Source of the DNA: Bradyrhizobium nitroreducens | GTDB lineage: Bacteria > Pseudomonadota > Alphaproteobacteria > Rhizobiales > Xanthobacteraceae | Direction: 5' to 3' | Length of the DNA: 64,000 nucleotides | Assembly (NCBI RefSeq): GCF_002776695.1 | Contig: NZ_LFJC01000003.1 | Location: 5,264,081-5,328,080, forward strand | Shown here: positions 15,001-18,862 of the stretch, one piece after another | Position numbering within the stretch: position 1 is the first letter of the stretch | Layout: the number at the start of each line of letters is the position of its first letter | Notes under the pieces: model-generated | What the model saw: the letters and a program-made list of their open reading frames with translations, nothing else | The model's database searches: none | What the model was told of the DNA's origin: nothing | Made by a program: the position numbers and the translations under genes

Positions 15001-16315
15001 GACCGACAGCTTCACCTATACGATCAGCGATGGCGTCGCCACGGCGACCGCCACCGTCAGCCTCACCATCTCCAACGCCTTCGAGGGCTGGGTGGTGGGC
15101 ACCGCCAGCTCCGAGACATTGGTCGGCGATGCGGTCGCTCCGAACAGCATCTATGGCGCCGGTGGAAACGACGTCATCACCGGGGGCGCTGCCGCGGACC
15201 GCCTGGCCGGCGGCATCGGCAACGACACGCTCAACGGCAATGACGGCGACGACTCGTTCTGGGGCATGGCCGGCAATGACACGATCAACGGCGGCAACGG
15301 CACCGACACGGCCTATTACAACGGTGTGATGTCGACCTATTCGATCGTCACGTCGGCCGGGTCGGTTCAGGTCACCGACAATTCCACGGCGAATGGTAGT
15401 GACGGCGTCGACACGCTCACCAGCATCGAAAGGCTCATCTTCCGCAACGGCGAGACGGTCACGCTGGCAGCGCCGATCATCCTCGATCTCGACGGGCGGG
15501 GTGTGGAAACCACGACGGCCGGCCAGTCCTCGGCGAGGTTCGACATCGATGGCAACGGCACCGCCGACGACACCAGCTGGATCGGGGCCACGGAGGCCTT
15601 CCTGTTCCTCGATCGCGACCGCAACGGTACCGTGAGCGGCATCTCGGAGCTGAGCTTCGCCGACGATGTGGCAGGCGCCCGCTCCGATCTCGAAGGGCTG
15701 CGTGCCTTCGACAGCAACCGCGACGGAATGCTGTCGGCCGGCGACATTCGCTTCTCCGACTTCAATCTGTGGCAGGACCGCAATGGCGACGGCACGGTCG
15801 AGGACGGCGAGATCCTGTCGCTGGCCGCGGCAGGCGTGCGCTCGATCGATCTGACGGCGTCGGCGACGGACGGGTCCTGGGAGTTCGGCAGCACCGTGGT
15901 CGTGAATCGCGGCAGCTACACCCGCACCGACGGACACACGATGGACTATGCCGATGCCGTATTGACACAGGCGACGACGCCGCAACCGCCCGCCGCCGAC
16001 CCGAACGCCGCAAGCTCAGCCAAGACGCTGGCCTCGGCGCTCGAGATCCTGTCCGCAGATCCCGCGCCCTCCATCGGCGAGCAGTTCTGGCACGCGATGG
16101 ATGCGATGACGGGGCCGGACAAGCCGGTTGCAGCGGTGGGCAGCGGCCCGGACAGTTGGGCGGGCCACGTCGCGAACGGAGTGGGGACGGACCAGGCGCC
16201 GGCGCTGCTCGCGCTGATGCGGCAGGAGATGTCTGCGTTCGGCACCAATGCGGGCGCCGCAGACCTTGCCTGGCGCAAGGACGCGGCCACGCATCCCATG
16301 GACTATTTCGCCTGA
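2..16315 (+). CDS. Giant RTX / cadherin-like repeat protein, probable type I secretion substrate (5' end outside window)
   Basis: The reading frame is open from base 2 and already codes for RTX repeats there, so the gene begins left of the window; 5437 residues are visible. Order by nucleotide: RTX nonapeptides (GGxGxDxLx type) alternating with six RTX-associated blocks of the form YRFARGDGxDxIxD (about 2-3000); tandem cadherin-like/VCBS-like domains with NDxDxDGD and VNDAP motifs (about 3000-5200); a second RTX block (5200-6700); more cadherin-like domains (6700-11300); twelve CADG/He_PIG-type domains with LPSWLxFDGxxFxGTPP (11300-14790); one further cadherin-like domain; a last RTX block (15080-15460); EF-hand-like DxDGNG, DRDRNG, DSNRDG and DRNGDG loops (15480-15830). 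Proteins of this architecture are usually exported by type I secretion and act as calcium-stabilised adhesins or matrix proteins; that role is inferred. No secretion transporter gene is in the window. Confidence 0.93.
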   Translation, partial: DYLKGGEGADILSGGAGNDQFADISADGSVDTLTGGAGRDTYYYLPVRQGAAPIVADVITDFQAGAGGDVIRLMTSNPNPFEGGSIFLAQSGSDAVVMMRASSGPDQELVRLLGVNATTLTAANFDGVPIAIDNSISINDDDAGHVLNGSALDDRIFGNGGNDVISGFGGNDRLAGGADNDVIDGGLGNDLIAGQEGNDQIIGGGGSDIMSGGSGDDVITGYGDGSFATDTDVFEGGLGDDQLSGGTGTDVYRFARGDGRDTISDLGGSDRLEFAAGIAAADVSVVQIGRDVELRINNEGGRIRVTGALDGASAIETIAFSDGTNWTWNDVLTRSLQGSGGDDVLAIPASFQGNSVTLDGKAGNDTLQGSAGADTLIGGTGNDVLQGAGGDDTYLFARGDGQDVILDASGTNTLSFAAGILASDIRVVRGPANLVLEIIGTGDRVDLGSPAAPGMGVSRVTFTDGTVWTAPTLIALARSATDGDDVIRGDELDDTLAGGAGDDLLIGNGGADDLDGGTGNDRLEGGADDDTYRFAAHGGHDRIADTSGNDTLLLAADIAPDDITVSQSEDGADFTLIVKSTGARITIEGALGAGGIESIRFADGTVWGTSDLIARAPSFADDVLTGDAGNNVMVGGLGNDHLSGGAGNDIYRFARGDGSDVINDKASSAADRLEISGYTAAEISFHRIAADSDDVAIRFAGTTDQIVIVDALAANSAGVETIALADGTQYTVADMKLAILASLTTDGNDIIIGTDGADTLMGGKGNDIVDGGYGNDTYLYRRGDGDDRINAVGKGTDVLSLTDYNVAEIVSAVRAGPDSNDLVLTFSGAGDRVVLTDALSPSNNPAFGLSVRFADGTVWNRDAMRARALSDIDGSGNDNVYGFDGNDIFAARAGNDLLSGAAGDDLYQFKRGAGNDTVVDSGTGGTDRIQIADFASTDAHVEQLYRSSDAVVIRFTGNSADSLTVFDALSTDAKGIESYVFADGVVWTKETLRELLGNRAPTALGDGFFSVTTGVELVIKATDLLRNDFDADGDALTIVGVDAGSSGVATIDAQGNIHYTATNGYYGSASISYTISDGHNGFATASVDLKVRPVATAYPDTGFTVAEDGSLVIRVERLLANDLDGDRMIVGQVYQAVNGTVALASDGNITFTPNANFNGTAEFSYVANTPEGGRAEAKVTIQVTAVNDAPVAHDDTVDATLESTAFTLDPSTLSANDSDIDHDGLSVQSVISNADVTVTIGDDGLIHVTPRAYFWGNAHFDYIVADPSGATSTGRVNFTVTPVNDPPELHDDRFETTDNGDPIREDNPIVIGADRLLANDIEHDGETMTLTAVRNSHGGNAVLLENNTVLFTPTPNFNGDAWFEYQVDDGHGGTAWARATLAYQPVNDLPDARNDSYTDQSLPILRGTEDHSIEIPIIELLKNDSDTEGFAVQFESAGNAVHGDITVTDHGTIIFTPDADFWGEASFSYLVRDNEGAVDGATVTMWFENVGDAPPVAHRDVIYVNEDIPTVIPIATLLANDTDVDRDPLRFLGWRLSTTLDALVFGGDAGQKLNGTIEFDADGNLVFTPNRDASQSSGFVYGVTDDADGSAEGYVDIIIVPSNDDPTVGQDEGFVTPLDAPLVLRVTDLLKNDYDIEQADHDGDGVIDDDLDNPNRARPTFVGVDGVYDADALALGQRVPRGTAEVVDWNGEKFIVVHFSAGLTGQVAVEYRIADTDGATDTGFAMASVADSYNGLLRGTAKADYLVGTEGADLIQALGGNDFVLGGGGNDRIEAGSGDDQIDAGAGDDWIDAGDGADRITGGDGYDTVSFENSDFLVRADLESRVGQGGYAQGDVYIGVEALVGSQYADQLGGDAGDNRLEGRDGNDILEGRGGNDILLGGAGDDVLTGGAGADVLDGGLGNNTADYSFGATGVSISLASGTAHGGDAEGDVLTNIQNLTGTDADDTLEGDVLANILSGGRGNDILIGNAGDDTLIGGRGADQLIGGDGIDTADYTLSTEGVTVDMANGAAGGGDALGDTFSGIEIVQGSYQDDTIRGDAGDNRIRGGRGADIIDGRGGFDIADYSRADEGVAVNLATGLGTAGEAAGDQLTSIEMVVGSLWNDQFTGSAGDDWFQGLRGNDAIAGGAGSDTYVFGFDDGQDVITEQGAETDTDRLVLSSAIAPKDVSVIREGNDLLLEFERQDGFLVDTVRVTDHFLGAQSGIEEIVFANGTVWDRDRIDQLQQLGRFNAADDIVHLGVEDEPVVIDPATLFANDADSAVNLTLAGVGNAVNGTVHVREDGKIEFLGAPNYNGDAFFSYTVRDQFGRESTARVEVDLAPVNDAPTAVDDALVYGVEDQILRIRIDTLLANDFDVDGDAGLEGLHIVSIAPLTNTSGQAIDGYKDNDYQFEASNVSARLDGDYIQFKLRPDYFGAAGFVYTLADASGATSTAKVEISISPVNDAPRDRDTYRWIRLGQDTTVTVADLLANTYDIEGDGFTFVGLHGGLDNNPANNGTLVFDQATGTITFTPASLGQASIEYDVIDARGAAATLTYDFKVKPLNDPPKAYNDYGYRTLEDQILVIDPATILANDTDENGDTLVLDSIARFADGGKVRLRDDGMIEFRPTPDYNGTAGFQYTISDGHGGTSTAYVAITVLPRNEAPILRNDYVSGLEDGPLFVIPGEAFGNDIDADGDVLFFKRSTVLGVVDHRYLSAGYAVSAALADGSALPSWLQFDPATMRFAGSPPAGMDPLSVDVWVSDPSNGRIFNTRFELTAGDISGGFDARTDVLKGYEIRSAFAVDYEFDASDLDADTTVTAKLADGSVLPSWLSFNAQTLQFTGTPPEGTTDPISVQLTFSHPAAGGGNPGIFTDSMTLDPAALPAGVTYDSQLALLDTKNGTVSASIIGGRPLPDWLSFDAATRTVSLSGFAPDADAQLARLQVVFTPAPRVLPDGTYASSNRGFTLEFVVDPHGDLASQMTAINHALEGDAYFAGQGLFALDLKGAGAITATRESGAPLPDWLSFDPATFTFSGMPPANWVGAVPVRLDIAAGNGHPAMSIITEAVVDDTFKIAPFPASTVVSPGQINVTVPTDFNGTVVLSYDATDEKGGVSANPALIFYDVKPTRERPDTAVDNLTGREGQTTRFAVTDLLRNDFDRDRDALRILSLGQPANGSLVIELAHANIAPPAGLGQLEGAVWSATLADGSALPGWLTIDSATGALSGDVPLAFASNLDIRFTRTLGGDSQSATLSQRFDGNSGAYVVYTPADAFSGDDGFSYVVTDDHEGPSTGSAIVHVAAVNDPPTTVEDTVAAIEDTPLLIDPATLIANDYDVDNNPIRFVDVANATHGTVSFDGTHIVFTPDHNFEGVATFEYIVTDDTNGSSTGKVTINVASTNRAPIAATDVFEAVEDTPFEFTTADLLGNDSDADGDTITFQSLSRSAANGRIVELPDGRWQFVPNENISGAVNFSYTISDGRKTSTGTVTFDVAAVNDAPIANPDGAGTANDPLGVFRTTQDQAITIDFAALIANDRDVEGDSFEIVEVFDGDQGTVVRVGSTAVFTPNAGYIGDAGFHYRVTDSHGASSVGFVTLLVAPNVPLPIPVSDAGFEVLEDGFIDIDPAALMANDVTPDGSTLTFVGLEGAELLANGKYRVTPAANFNGELVLHYSVKNEQDFAVSTTVTINVLPVADAPVARPDSLEMREDSPLTLFASQLLANDSDADQQAFVLTRIVATSGVTVTDLGVGQLQITPSADFNGPAWFDYEIEDSTGLTATTRVNINVAAVNDAPVISAVPVLKGIEDQRFSVTLPAGFVSDVDGDALLVEIRGKGGTALPAWLQYDPQTRLLSGDPPTNFNGTIQLEIAASDGTAQTVRELLVSIAPVNDAPAIVSAIGDVDVTEDQPFSIALPTGAFADVDGDALTFAVTLGDGSPLPSWISVSNGRLIGTPPADFNGKLALAITASDGALSTSAGFQLNVLPVNDAPVLAHPLDDQAGREGEALDIVLDRSAFADVDGDTLTFAARLSDGNPLPAWLSFDGLHFTGTPPQNAAGDFDIEVTASDGTLAASDVFRLSIVSVNQAPVLSVPLADVSSSEDAPLSIAIPAGSFTDPNGDPLTYSATLSDGSALPSWLAFDGTNFTGTPPADFNGSFDILVTASDGARAASDVFRVTITAVNDAPVVAQPLADVSSSEDTPVSITIPAGSFADVDGDSLTYAATLADGSALPSWLSFDGTTFTGTPPSNYNGAIDIKVVASDGTLSASDVFTLNITPVNDAPVLAQPLADIVSPKNVRVTIPVPAGSFTDLDGDTLTLTATLADGSALPSWLAFDGATFNGTPPTNYTGAIDVKVTASDGSLTASDVFRLTIPSVNNAPVVAIPLPDVSSPEDTAISVAIPAGSFTDVNGNRLTYTAVLSSGAALPTWLAFDGTTFTGTPPANFNGTVSIKVTASDGALSASDIFVLTVTPVNDAPVLSVPLSDISSAEDAAVSYTIPTGRFTDVDGNTLTYSATLADGSPLPSWLTLTGAKFAGTPPLNFNGAIDIKVTASDGSLSASDVFTLTITPKNDAPVLSVPLPDVTSPEDTPLSIALPPGSFTDVDGDTLTYTATLSTGAALPAWLAFDGTNFTGTPPANYNGTLNIKVTARDGALAVSDTFALTITPVNDAPVVAVPLSDVNSAEDTAISYTIPAGRFTDPDGNTLTYSATLADGSPLPSWLTLTGTKFTGTPPLNFNGAIDIRVTASDGSLSASDVFTLNITPKNDAPVLAVALPDVTSPEDTPLAIAIPPGSFTDVDGDALTYTATLSTGAALPTWLSFDGTTFTGTPPANYNGTVSIKVTARDGALTASDIFTLTITPVNDAPVVSVPLSDVNSAEDAAVSFTIPTGRFTDPDGNTLTYTATLADGSPLPSWLTLTGTRFAGTPPLNFNGAIDIKVTASDGSLTASDVFTLTITPVNDKPVAANDGPFSVTHGDTLAIARASLLANDTDVDGDNLTIVSVGAPPKGTVVIDGQGVSYTPDFGYEGTDSFTYTISDGVATATATVSLTISNAFEGWVVGTASSETLVGDAVAPNSIYGAGGNDVITGGAAADRLAGGIGNDTLNGNDGDDSFWGMAGNDTINGGNGTDTAYYNGVMSTYSIVTSAGSVQVTDNSTANGSDGVDTLTSIERLIFRNGETVTLAAPIILDLDGRGVETTTAGQSSARFDIDGNGTADDTSWIGATEAFLFLDRDRNGTVSGISELSFADDVAGARSDLEGLRAFDSNRDGMLSAGDIRFSDFNLWQDRNGDGTVEDGEILSLAAAGVRSIDLTASATDGSWEFGSTVVVNRGSYTRTDGHTMDYADAVLTQATTPQPPAADPNAASSAKTLASALEILSADPAPSIGEQFWHAMDAMTGPDKPVAAVGSGPDSWAGHVANGVGTDQAPALLALMRQEMSAFGTNAGAADLAWRKDAATHPMDYFA
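11591..14791 (+). repeat. Eleven tandem 291-bp units coding CADG/He_PIG-type domains
   Basis: The VNDAP/KNDAP-type boundary codons recur at 11591, 11882, 12173, 12464, 12755, 13046, 13337, 13628, 13919, 14210, 14501 and 14792. Every interval is exactly 291 bases (97 codons), with no indel in eleven units. The unit before (11297-11590) is 294 bases. Each unit encodes one Ig-like domain with a conserved LPxWL and GTPP core. Confidence 0.95.
13046..14791 (+). repeat. Higher-order 582-bp repeat, three copies (A-B domain pairs)
   Basis: Within the 291-bp array, units alternate. A units carry SSGAALPTWLAFDG or STGAALPxWL and PANxNGT; B units carry ADGSPLPSWLTLTG and PLNFNGAIDI. The pairs 13046-13627, 13628-14209 and 14210-14791 are clearly more like each other than adjacent units are. 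This indicates duplication of a two-domain block. Confidence 0.9.
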
Positions 16316-16414
16316 CGCCGCGGGCTGCCGCGCCGAATGGCGGACCTCGGAAGAAATGGGGCAAGACCATGGCTTTGCCCCTGTTCCGGTCGCACGAATG
16401 TGAGCTGGCCGCAG

Positions 16415-16456
16415 TTGAGCTGAATCAAGCAGACGCCGCCTGTTCCTCATTACCAT
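16415..16456 (+). promoter_or_regulatory. FNR/FixK-type box and -10 upstream of ftsH
   Basis: TTGAGCTGAATCAA at 16415-16428 fits TTGA-N6-TCAA perfectly. A TACCAT hexamer follows 22 bases later at 16451-16456, which puts the box centre near -41.5 (class II activation geometry). The predicted transcript starts near 16463, 28 bases before the TTG start of the FtsH gene. Confidence 0.75.
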
Positions 16457-16490
16457 TCGGCTTGGCGCTGATGGTGATGGGAGAAGCAGG

Positions 16491-18335
16491 TTGGAGTCCG
16501 ATCAAAGTTCACGGAAGCCGGGCCTCGCGATGGCGGCCATCTTTGTGGGTGGTCTGCTGCTCGTCATGCTGCAGTTCGGCCTTGCCACGTACAGTTCGAC
16601 CGAAACCATTCCCTACAGCCAGTTCGAGCAGCTGCTCGCCCAGGACAAGGTCGCCGAGGTGTCCGTCGGCACGGATACGATTCAGGGGAAATTGAAAGAG
16701 CCGCTTCCGGGCGGCAAATCCGCCTTCATCACCGCGCGGGTCGATATGGCCCTGGCCGACAAGCTCGCGGCGAAGGGCGTCAGTGTGACCGGCGTCCCCG
16801 GCGGAGGCGCGCTGCAGACGTTGCTGTCCTGGATCTTCCCGCTTCTAGCCTTTTTCCTGATCTGGTTCTGGCTCGGCCGCGGCATCGGAGGCGGCCAGGG
16901 CTTGGGCGGGCTGATGTCGATCGGCAAGTCCCGCGCGAAGGTTTACGTCGAGAAAGACATCAAGGTCACCTTCGCCGATGTCGCCGGCGTGGACGAGGCG
17001 AAGTTCGAGCTCCAGGAGGTGGTGTCGTTCCTCAGGGATCCCAAAAGCTATGGTCGCCTGGGCGCGCATGTCCCCAAGGGGATTTTGCTGGTCGGACCAC
17101 CTGGAACGGGAAAGACCCTGCTGGCCCGCGCCGTGGCGGGAGAGGCCGGGGTTCCGTTCTTCTCGATCTCGGGCTCGGAATTCGTGGAGATGTTCGTCGG
17201 CGTCGGCGCCGCGCGGGTTCGGGACCTGTTCGAGCAGGCCCGCAAGGCAGCGCCCTGCATCATCTTCGTCGACGAGCTCGACGCGCTCGGACGCAGCCGC
17301 GGGCCGCAATCGTTCGGCGGCTATGACGAGAAGGAGCAGACGCTGAACCAGCTCCTGTCCGAGCTCGACGGCTTCGATCCCAGCGCCGGGGTCATTCTGC
17401 TGGCGGCCACCAACCGTCCCGAAGTGCTGGACCCCGCGCTGCTGCGGGCCGGCCGGTTCGACCGGCAGGTTCTGGTTGACCGGCCGGACAAGATCGGGCG
17501 CGTTGCGATCCTGAAGGTGCACGCCCCCAAGATCCGGATCAGCAAGGATGTCGACCTCGACAAGGTGGCGGGTCTCACGACGGGCTTTACCGGGGCCGAC
17601 CTTGCAAACCTCATCAACGAAGCCGCGATCGCTGCCACCAGGCGAAGCGGTGAGGAGGTCACGTTCGACGATTTCGTCACCGCGATCGAGCGGATCGTCG
17701 CCGGCATCGAGAAGAAGAGCAGGGTGCTCGGCAAGGACGAACGGCGCCGGGTCGCCTATCACGAGATGGGTCATGCCCTCGTTGCCGCCAGCCTGCCCGG
17801 CGTCGATCCCGTGCAGAAAGTGTCGATCGTTCCGCGCGGCATCGGCGCGCTAGGGTACACCATTCAGCGTCCGACCGAGGACAGGTTCCTGCTGACGGTC
17901 GAGGAGCTGAAGAACCGCATCGCGGTGCTGATGGGAGGGCGCGCGTCGGAGCATCTGATCTTCGACGGGGCGATCTCGACCGGCGCGGCCGATGATCTGC
18001 AACGCGCGACCGAGATCGCCATCGAAATGGTGACCAGATACGGCATGGACGAGACGGTGGGACAACGCACCTATGCAGCCAAGCCGCAGGCGTTTCTCAT
18101 GGCGGCGCAGGACAAGATCGTCGCGGCGGCCGAGGCAACCGGCCGCGAGATCGATCTCGCCGTACGCAATCTGGTCGAGGAGGGCGACCTCCGCGCCCGC
18201 GAGATCCTGCAGCGCCGGCGCGCAGACCTCGACGCCGGCGTTGAGATGCTGATCGCGAACGAAACGGTCACGGCCGAGCAGTTCGCGCCACTGATCGGCA
18301 AGCGCGGTGGTGGAAGCGAGCAGGTCGCCGCCTGA
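16491..18335 (+). CDS. ftsH: FtsH-family membrane AAA+ zinc metalloprotease
   Basis: This is an ATP-dependent membrane protease that extracts and degrades membrane and soluble proteins. Two transmembrane segments lie at about residues 13-33 and 104-126, bracketing a short periplasmic domain. The AAA+ module has Walker A GPPGTGKT (202-209), Walker B with D261-E262 and the second-region motif TNRPEVLDPALLRAGRFD. The zinc site is HEMGH (H424, E425, H428), with a probable third ligand in STGAADD (D501/D502). The 614-residue length is normal, although the C-terminal tail is short. The TTG start is chosen because GGGAG lies 7-11 bases upstream; an ATG at 16530 is the alternative. Its FNR/FixK box and the neighbouring MgtA ATPase suggest an accessory FtsH for low-oxygen conditions, since housekeeping ftsH normally sits with tilS; that reading is inference. 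Confidence 0.93.
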   Translation: MESDQSSRKPGLAMAAIFVGGLLLVMLQFGLATYSSTETIPYSQFEQLLAQDKVAEVSVGTDTIQGKLKEPLPGGKSAFITARVDMALADKLAAKGVSVTGVPGGGALQTLLSWIFPLLAFFLIWFWLGRGIGGGQGLGGLMSIGKSRAKVYVEKDIKVTFADVAGVDEAKFELQEVVSFLRDPKSYGRLGAHVPKGILLVGPPGTGKTLLARAVAGEAGVPFFSISGSEFVEMFVGVGAARVRDLFEQARKAAPCIIFVDELDALGRSRGPQSFGGYDEKEQTLNQLLSELDGFDPSAGVILLAATNRPEVLDPALLRAGRFDRQVLVDRPDKIGRVAILKVHAPKIRISKDVDLDKVAGLTTGFTGADLANLINEAAIAATRRSGEEVTFDDFVTAIERIVAGIEKKSRVLGKDERRRVAYHEMGHALVAASLPGVDPVQKVSIVPRGIGALGYTIQRPTEDRFLLTVEELKNRIAVLMGGRASEHLIFDGAISTGAADDLQRATEIAIEMVTRYGMDETVGQRTYAAKPQAFLMAAQDKIVAAAEATGREIDLAVRNLVEEGDLRAREILQRRRADLDAGVEMLIANETVTAEQFAPLIGKRGGGSEQVAA

Positions 18336-18456
18336 CGGCGCTGGGCGCGTTCAGCATGATTTCCGTCGTCAGATGACATGGGATGGCGTGAAGTCGCTGT
18401 CATGATACCGCAGGATTGGAGCGGCCCTGTCGGAAACTTGCCGAATTTTCCCGTGT

Positions 18457-18498
18457 TTGATCCGGGTCAAGAGTTCGAAATGCCTGCCTCCCTAAGAT
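18457..18498 (+). promoter_or_regulatory. FNR/FixK-type box and -10 upstream of the DUF6894 gene
   Basis: TTGATCCGGGTCAA at 18457-18470 is a perfect TTGA-N6-TCAA box. TAAGAT at 18493-18498 is spaced 22 bases downstream, as at ftsH. The implied transcript start, near 18505, lies downstream of an in-frame ATG at 18497, so translation should begin at 18599. The rest of 18336-18598 shows nothing else. Confidence 0.72.
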
Positions 18499-18598
18499 GC
18501 AGTTTCCCGACGTCGCCGCGGATCATCCCCCGCTTCGGCCGCTCTATTTCCGGGATGATGATTTCAACCGAGCCGCGCGAGACCGCGGGAATGAGTCC

Positions 18599-18817
18599 AT
18601 GCGCACCTATTATTTCGATATCAAGGACGGCGTGCCCGTCCGGGACAGATCCGGACTGGAGCTCGTGAGCGACGGCGCCGCCATCGCGCATAGCAAGGAT
18701 CTGGCCGACCGGGTGCGCCGGGAGAAGCCGAAAGGCCATCCGGGCCTCCGCATCGTCGTGCTCGACGAAAGCGGCCGGGAAGTCCACCGAGAGCGGATCT
18801 ATCCGGACGCGACCTGA
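18599..18817 (+). CDS. DUF6894-family small protein
   Basis: A 72-residue protein beginning MRTYYFDIKDG, followed by a conserved acidic/aliphatic core and ending in a RIVVLDESGREV-type strand. The short MxxYxFDI opening and overall size match DUF6894 proteins, which are abundant in Bradyrhizobium and relatives and have no assigned function. There are no membrane segments or signal peptide. The frame is open further upstream to an ATG at 18497, but the predicted promoter overlaps that codon, so 18599 is preferred. It converges on the MgtA gene with a 45-base gap. Its own FNR/FixK-type box suggests low-oxygen expression. Confidence 0.72.
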   Translation: MRTYYFDIKDGVPVRDRSGLELVSDGAAIAHSKDLADRVRREKPKGHPGLRIVVLDESGREVHRERIYPDAT

Positions 18818-18862
18818 GCATTGGCCGGGGCACTTGGGGTGACCCAGCCTCGGTTTCGGGCG

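Noticed and set aside
18378..18668. Frame of 96 codons overlapping the DUF6894 gene
   Set aside because: It is a frame-shifted shadow of the DUF6894 region and spans the promoter; its sequence has no protein-like pattern.
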